In this document: one piece after another, positions 48,109-59,494 of the stretch | How the letters are laid out: the number at the start of each line of letters is the position of its first letter | Position numbering within the stretch: position 1 is the stretch's first letter | Assembly: GCA_025677835.1 (NCBI GenBank) | Contig: JAIXMR010000089.1 | Coordinates: forward strand, 52,501 to 116,500 | Direction of reading: 5' to 3' | Length of the DNA: 64,000 bases | From: Sporodiniella umbellata | Lineage: Eukaryota > Mucoromycota > Mucoromycetes > Mucorales > Rhizopodaceae | Translations under genes and position numbers: made by a program | Notes under the pieces: model-generated | Told to the model about the DNA's origin: nothing | Database searches by the model: none | The model's input: the letters and a program-made list of their open reading frames with translations, nothing else

Positions 48109-48577
48109 TCAAAGTGAAAGAAAAGAACAGTTACCTTGGAAAACATCAAACAAGCACTGTTTAATGTATTTTTCTTGCAAACCCTCTTCTAATTCACGTG
48201 GTATTGCCAAACTTTGAACATCCTGCGACTCACACGCTTTTCTGAGCTCAATTAAGCATGCCTCTAGCGAGCTATAGCTTGGTTTGTTGTAGGTTTTTTG
48301 CTTGGTGACGAGGTAAAAAAAAAATCTTTTTTGTACTTGTTGCGCGGCAATCTGCCCCACTTTTTTTTTCTGAAGCTGTGGCTGCCCTAGTTTTGATCGG
48401 ATTTCTAGCTAATTTTCAATATGCAAACAGAGAGATATTTGTGTATGTGCACTCGGGCAGATGGAATTTACCTTTATTTGTAATCTTCATTTCTTCAGTC
48501 ATAGACAATACAATACTGTCTGTAGGCGAGACGAATTCAAACAAGTCTCCCTGACGCTCTTCAAAGTCAAATGTCAT
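48109..48577 (-). CDS. Divergent macrodomain protein (TARG1/OARD1 or POA1-like)
   Basis: Resembles small macrodomain ADP-ribosyl hydrolases and ADP-ribose-phosphate phosphatases. Exon 1 starts MTFDFEERQGDLFEFVSPTD and ends EEMKITNKG. After a short intron come LEIRSKLGQPQLQKKKVGQI, KRFFFYLVTKQKTYNKPSYS and SLEACLIELRKACESQDVQS, followed by LAIPRELEEGL. The strand-helix order and the YLVTK...KPSY and LxIPR blocks are typical. The ligand loop usually reading G-x-G-I-A is shortened to NKG-LEIR, and the IPR block lacks the usual GCGL, so catalytic activity is doubtful. It may be a decaying copy or need a different splice choice. The C-terminus is uncertain. Confidence 0.6.
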
Positions 48578-51311
48578 TATAGTGTTTAGAAAAAATAAAA
48601 AAAGAAGTTTGAAAAAATAAAAAAAAATAAAACAAAAACAAAAAGAGGGTTTTTTATCTTTATTTTTTTTATTTTTATTTTTTAATCATATATAAACATT
48701 AAGGAGGCATGCATTATTTCAAACCACAAAAAAAAAAAAAAAAAAGGAAAATAGCAAAAGAGAAATGACCAAAATATAAGCTTAAAGGGAATAGGCTGTT
48801 TGTTTTTATTTATGCCTTTTTTTTTTTTTTTAGCTATAGTGGCCAACGTGCTCGGTTTTTAGGGTTCTTATCCAAAAATTAATGCATGCTCCCTTTTTAG
48901 TTTTACAGCTTTGTTCAGAAAGCGAAAAGCGAGATCGGGCCATATGTTCCATTTTAGTAGATATTTTCACGAGTAATTTTTGTCTGTGTTTAAGTACTTT
49001 GTTGCTCTAAAAATTCTTTGGCAGCTTGCTGTTTAGGATCCTTCAGGTGGTATTTCGCGCTCAGTTTGGGATGCGTATGCTCTAGAAGGGGCTTTTTTGC
49101 TTTCTTCATGAGCTGTTAGTACGAGCTCGTTAAGCCTTTTCTGATCCTAGATTTTGGCTGCAAATTTAATTGGTAAAATTTTATTCAGAGTTTATAACCG
49201 TGCTGGTACCTTATGTTCAGGTACTGACTCGCAGAATACAGCAATCCTCTGTTTGAGGTGCTTTTGAGATCCGCCAAAAAAAAAATCCCATTCGGAGATC
49301 TGCCCCACTCTGCCGTTTTTCTCAATCTCGTAGAGGCAGAGGTCTTTTGATTGAGTTTTTTATTGGAGCTATACACATTTTTTTTAGTGAGAGTTTTTGC
49401 TGAGCTTGGTTGTGCTCTGAAAGTTTGTCTAACATGGCTGAACAAAGTTGACTTGGTGGTAGTTCAAGCAAGCTACTGGCGTTCAAGGCACCCCAATTCA
49501 TTTTTTTACTTGAACCGTACTATTATAATGAGCAGTAGTTTAAAGTAAGCGTAATCTCTGACGTTGTTTTTTTATTTTTCACGAAATGGTACTTGTGTTG
49601 GTGTATTAAAAGTAAACTTTTATAAATGGACGTTTTCGCAAAAACGATTGTGAGTCGTTTCTACCTCAATCTCTATTGACTCCAACTTGTCTTCTAATGT
49701 GGCATTGGCTCTTCAAGACGCCTTTTTGTCTTTATTATGTAAATCTTTACAAAAATGTTTTTTCTATTTCTTCAAAGGTGAGCGTAACCTTTGATTTCAA
49801 CTTCAGTACCAAAAGTGTGTCTATTTCACGTTTTCAGACTCGTCTCCGTCAACTCTTCACGATAAAAAAATGGTTGGCTGAAATGCAGAGATGATTTACG
49901 GAACTAGTTAGTGTCTCGACGATCTACCATTTAGGTCCGTCTTTGCTCATGGCCCTCCTTTTTGACTGAGCAAGCTCAACTCGAAAAAAAAAATAGTGTC
50001 GGTTTATTTGAACACTCATTAGAGTTGCGGAAGTTACCTGTCTCGGTTCTGTAAGGGCATTCATTGTGTGCTGTGACGACTAACCTTAATTTATACCAAG
50101 TAGGGCCAATACAACTAAAAAAAAAGAATAGCGGGCCGTTGAAAACCTTTGATAGGGCTTTAGAATATACAGAAAAAGTAGAAAATTGGGAGCGAGACAA
50201 AAAGCCAAGTATGATAAAAGTAGTAAAAAAAGAATAGACAGACACCTTCAGAAGAAAACTTTTCAAGAGTGGTTAACTAAAGTTCATCAAATAGGTTGGC
50301 CAAAGAACATTTATATCTTTTTTATATTTATATAACTTAGGTTGTCAATTCAACACATATTCCCCATGTGTGTATATATGTATCTCAAGAGAAGCATGAA
50401 GATAGCGCGTCAAATTTAAAAACTCCATCTTTCAAAAGTACACTGGCAGGCACAATGGACTGTACCCATAAATTGCCAGATTCCGCGATTAAAAGATTGT
50501 ACATGTACTGGCATAAATGGCTTTTCCATCTTGTTAGCATATCTCTTTTAAACAAGTGGCTTTGTCACTGTCAAAGAAAAGAATGTTCACTGTTTGTATA
50601 TGCCTGAGAGCAGTATATTTTCTTCCAATAAATCCACTGTTCAAAAAAAAAAAGGCATGCAATCCGGATTATATTTGGCAAGCCGCAAATAGCTATATTA
50701 AACAAAAGGGAGCCCTTAGGCTGCTTTGGGGGGGGGGCGAAATAAAAAAAAAGTAGGTTTCTTTATTATTGAATCTTCTGTGTACAATTAAAGTTATCAC
50801 TACTATTGGTCCAAAAATATTTACCAGGGCTCTTTCCACATTAGTTATAGTAGCGCTAATGAGTTGTTTGGGCTCTCAAGGCATAACAGAGCCAACTTGC
50901 GTGCTGAAGCAAAGTAATCTTTACACGGATAACTTTTCTTGTCTTATTAAAGCTGCGCTCTCTCAAACGAAACGTGTACAATGTTTCTGAAATTTATTTC
51001 ATACATCCTTTTTTGTATTATAAAGTGCGATATTTATTTTGGAGACATGTTACAGCTTTTTGTATCTTCTAATAGAGCCAAAGAATGGTAATAGAATTGG
51101 AGCTTTCAACAGAATTATCGTCACGCTTTATAAGAAGAAGAAAAAAACGAAACCTTACTAAGCTTTGCTTTCCTAAATTTACGACTCAAATGTAGTTTGG
51201 CGAGTTCATTGTTTAATATTGTTATTTCATCTATATTGAAAAATAAAAGTATTGGAAGACCATACATAACCTTTACTTCTCCTTTTTGGGTTACAGCCAG
51301 TCACAAAAACG

Positions 51312-51350
<39 letters not shown>

Positions 51351-51393
51351 GCTTCACAGCTATTTTTTTTTTGTAGCATATAGCAATAACAGA
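48578..51393. other. Gene-poor spacer, 2.8 kb
   Basis: Contains A/T runs, a run of nine G at 50,730-50,738, and scattered short frames (for example 49,185-49,445 minus and 50,368-50,607 plus) with no recognisable domains. A run of 33 T at about 51,316-51,348 sits 45 bases upstream of the RRP6 start, with a possible 5'-leader acceptor (TTTTTTTTTGTAG) at 51,376. No gene is called. Confidence 0.55.
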
Positions 51394-53285
51394 ATGACAG
51401 AAGGAATTCCTGATCCTCTTACTGACTTTAAGGCTTATCAAACGTCGTTGTTCAAGTCACTAGTATCAGCTACAGCCGCTGTTAACGCTATTCCAGTGGA
51501 AGAGATAGGATATTTCAGATCGCTCGATCGTTCATTTGCTAAAGATTTGGATCTAGCTTCAGAAAACACTTTACAAGTCGGCAACGAATTACTACAAAAA
51601 TTGTCAATAGAATCTGGTATTGATTTAAAGACAGTTTTTGAGGATGTGGAGGATGTCAAGAGTGCATATAGTAACGTAATTGATGTTTGCGACAGTTTAC
51701 TGGACAAAGCAGTAAGTTAAACACTTTGGGGATAGTTGTAGACTGTACTTACGTTTACTTCAATAGGATATCTGTTTGGATCATTTGAAAGGAAAAATCA
51801 AGACAGAAGACGACCCCATAGCCCCTGAAATCACACAGTTCACAAAAGTACATTGATAGACACAGCGAATACGTGTGAAACTAAAGTTTTTTTTTAAAAA
51901 AAAATTGGTAGGAAAACGCAGACTATAAGCTTTTGCACTCGAGCAGAGTGATTCGACCTCAAATGAAATTTAAAGATGCTGTCAACAACTCAAACGTAGT
52001 ACCTTTTGAACGTAAGATTAAATATAAACCTCACGCACAAACACCTTTGGACGACACACCTGTGTTTGAAGATGGAGTTGAAAAGTCGCTAGCACACCCC
52101 TATGTTTACGAGATACAGAACATAAAATATCCAGAAAGTATGTTTGTTGCGCATGAGCCCAAACCTTTCACCCCATTGGACAGCGAAGATCCTGTCTGGG
52201 TTGATACCGAAGCTGGACTGGAAGCAATGATGAAGTCACTAGAAGATGTTGAGGAAATAGCAGTTGATTTAGAGCACCACAATTACCGTAGTTTCCAAGG
52301 TTTCACCTGTCTAATGCAACTCAGTACTCGTACACAGGATTTTATTATTGATACACTCGAGTTGAGAGACAAGTTGTGGAGACTGAATGAATACTTTGCA
52401 GACCCTGCTATTGTGAAAGTCTTACACGGTGCTGATTCAGATATTATCTGGCTTCAACGAGATCTTGGGCTGTATATTGTTAACCTATTTGATACTTATT
52501 TTCCCACCAAAGTGTTGGAGTTCCCTCAACACGGTTTGGCCTATCTTCTGAAAAAGTACTGTCAATACGATTCCGATAAAAAGTACCAATTAGCTGATTG
52601 GCGTATTCGCCCATTGCCTCAAGAAATGATGGTTTATGCTCGTGCAGATACGCATTTCTTACTATATATTTATGACTGTCTTCGCAACGAACTTTTGGCT
52701 GCTTCCACACACGGCGCTAACCTGATGGATACCTGTCTCCAAAGATCCAACGAGGTTGCTATTCAAAAACATGATAAGGAAATTTACGACGCCCAAGAAG
52801 GTCTCGGCCCTAATGGATGGAAAAATATGCTGCACAAGTGGAAGTACTCTATGAACGGTCAACAATTGGCGGTTTTTAAGGCGCTTCATGCTTGGCGCGA
52901 TCATACGGCGAGAGACCAAGATGAGTCAATCCGCTATGTGTTACCGAACCATATGTTGTTTACACTTGTCGAACGTATGCCAACAGACTCCAGTGGTGTC
53001 ATTGGCGCTTGTAATCCCTGTCCCCCTCTTGTAAGAATGAATGCTCAAGCACTGGGCCTTTTAATCCAAAAAGCAAAGATGGATGGTCTACTGATGCCAG
53101 TTAAGGAAGAACCTAAGATGACTGCAGCCACCCCAATCAAAACACAAGTTACACCTGCTGCTCAGAAAAAACGAGTTCAAGTGGATCCCTCTGTATTCGA
53201 TCTGACATTGGCCAAAAAAATCCGATTGGAAACATGTGTACAACTGGAAAAAAAGAATTCTACCTTATTTGGTTCTTTCTTGTAA
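51394..53285 (+). CDS. RRP6: RRP6/EXOSC10, nuclear exosome 3'-5' exoribonuclease
   Basis: The DEDD-Y exonuclease subunit of the nuclear exosome, acting on rRNA, snoRNA and aberrant transcripts. The N-terminal PMC2NT domain spans exon 1 (DFKAYQTSLFKSLVSATAAV to LLDKA). The large exon (from about 51,911) has the catalytic residues EIAVDLEHHNYRSFQG (D, E), VLHGADSDIIWLQRDLGLY (D) and MMVYARADTHFLLYIYDCL (Y, D), plus FDTYFPTKVLEFPQHGLAYL. The HRDC domain follows (LAVFKALHAWRDHTARDQDE and RYVLPNHMLFTLVERMP). The C-terminus is shorter than in yeast Rrp6 (about 590 versus about 730 residues) and ends NSTLFGSFL, so most of the basic lasso is lacking. One intron (51,875-51,910) is very short and contains a T9-A9 palindrome. 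Confidence 0.93.
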
Positions 53286-53815
53286 ATTAAATTATTTTCC
53301 CGAAAAAGGTTATTTTCTTTTTCCTAGTTTCTGGTTTTTCCCAGCGTTTACTGTAGGTGTGTGTGCGTGTGTGCAATGAATTTTACTTTCTGCTTTTTTT
53401 TTTTTCTGAAAAATGTCCCTCTATTTCCCTTTCCCAGCTTTCCCCTTCATTTTTTTTCCTCTCAGTAAACAAATAAAACAAAAGAACAAACATACAGAAA
53501 AATGAAACTCAAACTATTCTTCTTTGTTGAACTGCAAAACAGAAGATGCCAGCATTTTGTGTCTATTTACCCCACAGTTATTAAAGACGCTAAAAAAAAA
53601 AAAAAAATTTGGGTAAAGCAAAACACACAATTACACAATTATTGTGACAGGTCTACTTTTTCTTTAATGTTCTTGATTCTTTTTTTGGCTTTTTTGAAAC
53701 GTAGGAGATCAGAAGCGCGAAAAAAAAAAAAAGAAAGAGAAATCGTATAAAAAGACTTTGTTTATTACTTTTTTTTTTGGGGGCCTTTAGACTCTTTCTT
53801 TTATTTACTGATAAC
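53286..53815. promoter_or_regulatory. Spacer between RRP6 and JEN1
   Basis: About 530 bases between two plus-strand genes, with T/A runs and GT-rich sequence near 53,355. No gene is seen, and no carbon-source response element is identified. Confidence 0.45.
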
Positions 53816-55938
53816 ATGTCTAAAGAAAATCAGACTGAAATTGAACAAATTGAGCAAGCAAACCCAGAAATTGAGTGGGATGAAAAGTCCAATGTAAACA
53901 CAAGAAGCCGATGGACCAAGCTAAAGAACTCTATATACACAAAGCCTGAAAAAGAGCAACCCAACGTATGGCACATTATGACTAGTTTAACAAACAAGCA
54001 GCGTTATATCTTCTTTACAGGTAACAGAGAGGGATTCAGCGATAAGCAGTTTGCATACAGGTACTAAAGTTACTAACCATACTCAATAAAACAATAGCTT
54101 TTTTTGGTTGGACTTTGGATGCCTTTGATTTTTTTTGTGTCTCTTTATCTGCTACTCGAATTGGTAACCTAGATACCGATAGATGATGACTATATTGTTC
54201 TTTATACTTATTTTTTGTGTTTTGTTTTAGCTGCAACATTTAATGTCGAACCTTCTGCTGTAACCAGTAAGCAAACCCTTTTTTTTTTTCTATAAATATA
54301 CATATAAAACCTTTTTCCGAAAATGTAATAACATCAATATAGGTGCTATTACAACTACTTTGGTAAAAGAAAAGAAAAAAAAGCACTGGCAATAACAAAA
54401 CCAGCAAATCAAATCTGTGTTTGTAACTTACTTTCTTTACTTAGATGTTGCGACCTGTGGGTGCTTTATTTTTTGGGCAAGTAAACAACAAAATTTTTTA
54501 AAAAAAAAAAAAAAAAAAAGGGGAGGAGAAGGGGGGGAAACAAAGAAAAGAACTAACCAAGCCCCTTAGTGCATTAGCTGATAAGTTTGGTCGTCGATGG
54601 CCGTTGATGGGAGACGTATTTTTATTCTGTATTGTCAATCTAGGGAGTGGATTCGCTCCAAACCTATCTACTTTTATAGGACTTCGATCCATATTTGGTA
54701 TTGCTATGGGTGGTGAATGGGGCCTGGGGGCAAGTTTGGCGCTAGAGAGTCTTCCGATTGAGGCAAGAGGACTTTTCTCCGGTATTTATCAGCAAGGCTA
54801 TGCCACTGGTTATCTTTTGGCTACCTTGGCCAATTATGCTGTATCCGAGACAGGTGCTACTTGGCGCATTTTGTTCTGGACAGGAGCAGTGTTAGCTATG
54901 ATTGTTTTGGTAATGCGGTATTGGATTCCAGAGTCTGAAACTTTCCTTCGTCAGAAGCAGGCTCGTCAAGTGATGGGACGCTCAGTCTGGAAAGAGCTCA
55001 AGACAGCCTTTCGAATGCACTGGCTACGTATGGTTTACATGGTGATACTTATGGCCTTTATGAACTTTTTCTCGCACGGCTCACAAGACCTTTATCCTAC
55101 CTTCCTTCTCTCTCAGATGAACTTTACTACTGCTCAACAAACAGTGACAGGCGTCATTATGAACATCGGGGCTATCATCGGTGGCACTCTGTTTGGTTAC
55201 TTTTCTAATTTTTTGGGTCGTCGCTTTGTTATTGCGTTGTGCGCTATTTGTGCAGGAGCTTTCATTCCTCTTTGGATTTATGCTCCCAGTATTCCTACTT
55301 TACAACTGGGTGCTTTCATATTCCAGTTTTTCGTTCAAGGCGCTTGGGGTAATAGATATAATTCGTAGCGGGATTTCATTAAAGTGGTTTGTGTGTGTGT
55401 GTTTTTTTAGGCGTTATTCCTGCCCATATCAATGAACTAGCTCCCGACGCTTTCCGTGGTCTCATGCCAGGGTTGGCTTATCAACTCGGTAACTTGGTAT
55501 GAAACAGCTTTACTCTAAAAGAGTTCTTTATAGAAACAGAGAAAATATTATAAATGTTTATGTGTTTCTTACAAATATCCTTTAGATCAGCGCAGCTTCT
55601 AGTCAAATTGAAGCCACTATTGGTGAACGTTACCCTCTTCATAACTCTGATGGCAGCTTGCGTCTCAACTATGCAGGAAAACCTATAGCTGACTACGGAA
55701 AAACACAGGCTATTTTTATGGGGTGTGTGTGCTTCTGTCTTTTGATCACAGGTACATAAATTAAGATAAGAGTGAAAACTAAGAAAGAATTTTTTTCTTA
55801 GCTATGGTTGGTAAAGAAGAACGCAATAAAGACTTTAATCAAAATCTCACGGAGGACAGTCATGGAGCTATAGGACCTGCTGATGTAAAAGCTAATCAGA
55901 TTGAACAAGGTCTTCCTCCTACCGAACATACTTTGTAA
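53816..55938 (+). CDS. JEN1: JEN1-type monocarboxylate/dicarboxylate proton symporter (MFS)
   Basis: A plasma-membrane permease of the sialate:H+ symporter family that takes up lactate, pyruvate or dicarboxylates. The acidic cytosolic start ([20 protein letters not shown]) is followed by [18 protein letters not shown] in helix 1. MFS loop motifs appear as [14 protein letters not shown] and [20 protein letters not shown]. The JEN signature (N-x-x-S/T-H-x-S/T-Q-D-x-x-x-T) is present as [13 protein letters not shown] in helix 7. [20 protein letters not shown] and [20 protein letters not shown] follow, and the tail after the last helix is hydrophilic ([12 protein letters not shown]). About eight exons; short linker exons at 54,230-54,480 ([25 protein letters not shown]) can be joined in frame to [10 protein letters not shown]. 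Confidence 0.92.
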
Positions 55939-57144
55939 ATAGATATTGTTAATAAAACTCATCAATCCGTTTTAATTTGCGTGGAAAGAAAAAAATTAAT
56001 TTTTTTGCCATGTTTTATGTACTATAGTATTGCCCAAGCTATGCATTATTTCCTCATCAAGCTACTCTATTACTTGATTATAGGTCACGAAGATATGTTT
56101 TGTGATACCAGCATGAAGCGGTTTACTTTCAGATATGCAATTGTTTATTAAAGTTTTATTGAGCGTAAGAAAGTGTAGGCTTATTCAGTTTTTAATAGCA
56201 TTTTTGATAATCACTAGTCATTTTTTAAGTGTTAAGACTTTTATTGTCGATTATAAGTTTTCCCGCCTTTTTTTTAAAAAAAAACAACAACGAAAAAGTG
56301 ATTGTTTTTCAATACTGGAGTATTGGAAAGCTATTTTTTCTGCATTGATTTTTACTTTCGGCGATGTTTGATTCAAGGACAGCTCTTTGGCTCTATTTTT
56401 GAATTTTCAATATGTATTAATCTTTGCACTTATATTTAGATTGTAAGCCTGACAATTGCTCTGGTGATACTGATAACAATTACCGCTATTGGTAACTATG
56501 TTTGGCTTTTTTCTTTCGAACGATTCTAGAAAAAAGAATTAGCCCTTTAAGGCAATATTTAACATGGTATTGAACTGAAATCAGTGTTTGTTTATGCTTT
56601 TATTTGTTTATTTTTTACAGCCGATCCCAGTAATCGTGATAAGTTCAAAGAGCAGGCTTCAAGAGATTAACGTGGATCTTTTGTTGTTGTTTTTTTAGGC
56701 AGACCAATGCTATACTATACACAAGCATGCAGAACCCTCAAGGAGAAGTATCGTTTGAAAAAAAAACCGAGTGCATTGCTTTTGTTCTTCAAAAGGCTAA
56801 GGAGTGTAAATCCTTCATCGTGTAGATTTAGGTTGCTTTGCAAAACCTTAAATTTATTAAACAGCCACGGTAGCCCCGTATGAGTGCTTTTATCGCTACT
56901 GTGATAGAGAGAACTACGGAACAGCAGTATATATATCTACTTCAAAGCAAGCCCTCCAGTTGAGGTCTTGCTCGCGACTCTCATGACTGCTTTTGTCTCT
57001 TATAGCTAATCTGTACATTCAACTTTGGAGATGAAAAGAGAAAAAAAAAAGGCACAATGTTCTTTACTGTCTTTTTTGCGTTTGTCTTCACTTCATCGTT
57101 TGCCTATAGCTTAGGCTACATTTCAATAAAAAAAAAAAAGAGTA
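55939..57144. other. JEN1 downstream region, mostly unassigned
   Basis: AATAAAA at 55,949 is a likely JEN1 polyadenylation signal. Apart from the tentative small gene above and the unexplained open stretch at 56,699-56,826, nothing is recognised. Confidence 0.45.
56135..56670 (+). CDS. Possible 43-residue secreted or membrane peptide (three exons)
   Basis: Tentative. Exons 56,135-56,164, 56,440-56,491 and 56,621-56,670 join in phase at GT-AG sites to give a 43-residue product: MQLFIKVLLS, then IVSLTIALVILITITAI, then a hydrophilic ADPSNRDKFKEQASRD tail and a TAA. The product looks like a signal or anchor helix with a short charged tail. The second and third exons are the stronger part (clean acceptor TTATATTTAG, clean donor GTAACT). 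The first intron is long for this genome (275 bases), so exon 1 may be wrong. An additional acceptor at 56,699 followed by about 40 open codons (NAILYTSMQNPQGEVSFEKK) is unexplained. Confidence 0.3.
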
Positions 57145-57221
57145 CAATGTTTCCAAAATCGATTTCGTGTTTTATAATACAAACTATACAAGAACATACG
57201 ATATTGATTTTGGAAACACTG
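57145..57221. mobile_element. 77-base Tc1/mariner-like miniature inverted-repeat element
   Basis: Starts CAATGTTTCCAAAATC and ends GATTTTGGAAACACTG, with TA on both sides (57,143-57,144 and 57,222-57,223). The two arms match at about 20 of 23 positions. CAGTG-type ends flanked by TA are those of Tc1/mariner transposons, which duplicate TA on insertion. The element is too short to encode anything. Confidence 0.65.
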
Positions 57222-57473
57222 TATCTAATCTAGGTTTTAAGGCAAGTAATAAAACTGAGTGTATAGTCTATAGTTCGGTTGTGTCTTTCAAAACATATTT
57301 GAGTCTATCCCTTTTCAAGTAAAAAAAACTGTAGGTTTATCTGTTTTGAAAGATCGTGTGATGACACATACGCATACAATGATAACCAAACTGTGTATAC
57401 ACGTACACATGCGGAGAGAAAAGGTTTTAAAAAACAAAAACAAAAACAAATACACCATTGGCTCCATGGGATC

Positions 57474-57599
57474 CTACTTATAACAGATCTCCAAACCCTT
57501 TAGTGCATCAATAATTGGTACAAATTTTTTGACATTTTCGTCGTTAAAAACTACACAATATAACATACATATGGCTTGTTCCCTTGTTATGGTTATCAT
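57474..57599 (-). pseudogene. Head-exon fragment A of the serine-recombinase-like family
   Basis: Encodes MITITREQAICMLYCVVFND followed by FVPIIDALKGLEICYK, then a stop where the other copies read EDPMEP. Nearly identical at DNA level to the heads at 58,995 (plus) and 60,674 (minus). No downstream exons follow on this strand. Confidence 0.7.
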
Positions 57600-57889
57600 G
57601 GTTGGTAGGAAAAGGTAGCGAGAACCAGCGGTTGAAAAAAGGACACGGAAAAAAGAGAGAAACGATCTATCTTTAAAAAAATAAAAATTGTTTCTTATTT
57701 TTAAATTATTTGCACTACCCATCAAGCCACACCAGTCTTACATCCTTTGTACCTTTTAAAATCTAATATAGATCATAATAGAATCTTGCGTCAAAAACTA
57801 GTTTCTTGTTTGAAACTAGCATAATCTTCGGATTTTCTTGTTTTTTTTAAATATTATGTAACCTTACAATCCATCAGTTCCTTTAAAGA

Positions 57890-58168
57890 AACAGCTTTTA
57901 AATGATCTCAAACGTTTCTCAGAGTATATAAAAAGTTTAAAGAAAGAGGGTTACAATGTGGTCAGTTATGCTAGAAAATCAAAGAGCTGCCATAGCATTT
58001 CTTGATCGCCCTTTTCCGAAGTTAGGATTACTTGAATTACACCAACTTAACAACAAATCCTCAACTTCGCATATATTAAATATTGACTTTGATTTTAGTA
58101 GTATAAATACTTCATCTTTTTTATCTAATAAACACCATTCAATTATTAACCAAGTATATTCCTTTTAG
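57890..58168 (+). pseudogene. Middle and tail fragment of the serine-recombinase-like family
   Basis: SEYIKSLKKEGYNVVSYARK with following SKS matches the recombinase entry of the gene at 59,381-60,674 (EYIKSLKKEGYNVIGYARKS). Directly after it a frame change and a deletion join this to the family tail PKLGLLELHQLNNKSSTSHI ending NQVYSF. The catalytic body is missing. Confidence 0.65.
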
Positions 58169-58521
58169 ACTGTCCGTGTATTCTTGCCTTTTCCTTTTAT
58201 ACTGACAATTCGCCTCGTTCTTGCTTACCGCTTCATTTGTAAGTCCTAATGTCCTGAAGTAAAGAACAAGTCATTAATGTCACACCTCTGAGAAACGACC
58301 ACAAACAAGTAATTTTATTGTTGTTATTGTTTTTTCTTTTTTAAAGATTATTAACCTTGGCCAGCGATGTTAAGCGTTGAAATGCTACATTTGCTTTTTT
58401 TCATTTTCTTTTTTGTGATAAAACTATCCAGTAAAACTAATCCAGCTTTCAAAATAAATAAATTAAAAACAGATGTATTTTCTAAAAGTAAACAAAACTA
58501 TATAAAAGAAGTATAGTTAAA

Positions 58522-58601
58522 TGTGTTCGATGGTCTAAATCATTTACAACTTTTTTTTTTTAGTGTTCGATGATCTAAATCATTGACAACTTTTTTTTTA
58601 G
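58522..58601. repeat. Two-copy tandem repeat of about 40 bases
   Basis: TGTTCGATGGTCTAAATCAT and TGTTCGATGATCTAAATCAT, each followed by (T/G)ACAACTT and a T run. It lies upstream of head fragment B. Confidence 0.7.
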
Positions 58602-58994
58602 TTATAAGATCTTTGGCTTTTACAATCTTTTTTTTTCAATTATATACAAGATGTTTCTCTCTCTCTCTCTCAGTCGCGTTTATTCAAGCTTCTGTTCCTT
58701 TCCGGTTCCTCCTCTTCCTGTCGGCTTGAACAACCGACTCTTAACAAGAGCAAAGAAACAGAAGATACTCGAAAAAAACTATTGCAGCTGGATAAAAAAG
58801 GGTAATACTATCTGTTTTGAGCTATATAATTGCACAGCCTCATATCTAAGCCCACCTTTAACACATCTTATATTAGCGTTACAACATACTGTCCACGTCC
58901 ATTTTTCACTCTCAGGTCTCCGTGTTCATCATGTCCATTTCTTTTCCGTGTTCTTTTTTCAACCGCTGGTTCTCGCTACCTTTTCCTACCAAAT

Positions 58995-59219
58995 ATGATA
59001 ACCATAACAAGGGAACAAGCCATATGTATGTTATATTGTGTACTTTTTGACGATGAAAATGTCAAAAAGTTTGTACCAACTATTGATGCACTGAAGGGTT
59101 TAGAGATCTGTTACAAGGAGGATCCCATGGAGCCAATGTTAATTTCTTTAAAAAAACTTGAAGCTCGCGTAGTCAAATATCATAGATATCCTACCACCCA
59201 AAGCTTAGAAGACAAGTAG
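58995..59219 (+). pseudogene. Head-exon fragment B of the serine-recombinase-like family
   Basis: Encodes MITITREQAICMLYCVLFDD, then KFVPTIDALKGLEICYKEDP and a private end (ATTQSLEDK-like) with a stop at 59,219. No recombinase exons follow on the plus strand. The 5' flank (GTTCCTTTCCGGTTCCTC at about 58,693) is shared with the locus at 36,550. Confidence 0.65.
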
Positions 59220-59318
59220 CAAACTTTAACTTTTCTAGTCGAAGTCTTGGCATTTAAGTCTTTCATTAGCCTGATTTTTATTTTTTTTTGGAAATAAATG
59301 GTTATTTTGAACGTTGCA

Positions 59319-59494
59319 GAGGTCTGTTCCTGTACTCAAATGCCTTCAGTGTTTGCTGTTCATCCAGTAGTTTATGGCGTTCATAAATCTTTACTTTGTT
59401 GTTGAAGAGGTCTGTTCCTGTACTCAAATGCCTTCAGTGTTTGCTGTTCATCCAGTAGTTTATGGCGTTCATATATCTTTACTTTGTTGTTGAA
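59319..59494. repeat. 88-base direct tandem duplication
   Basis: GAGGTCTGTTCCTGTACTC starts at 59,319 and again at 59,407, with one difference seen between units. The unit length is not a multiple of three. It lies in the 3' coding part of the recombinase-like gene and shifts its frame. Confidence 0.93.

Noticed and set aside
49185..50607. Several 65-95 codon frames on both strands
   Set aside because: No recognisable domains, no consistent splice structure, and frames broken throughout.
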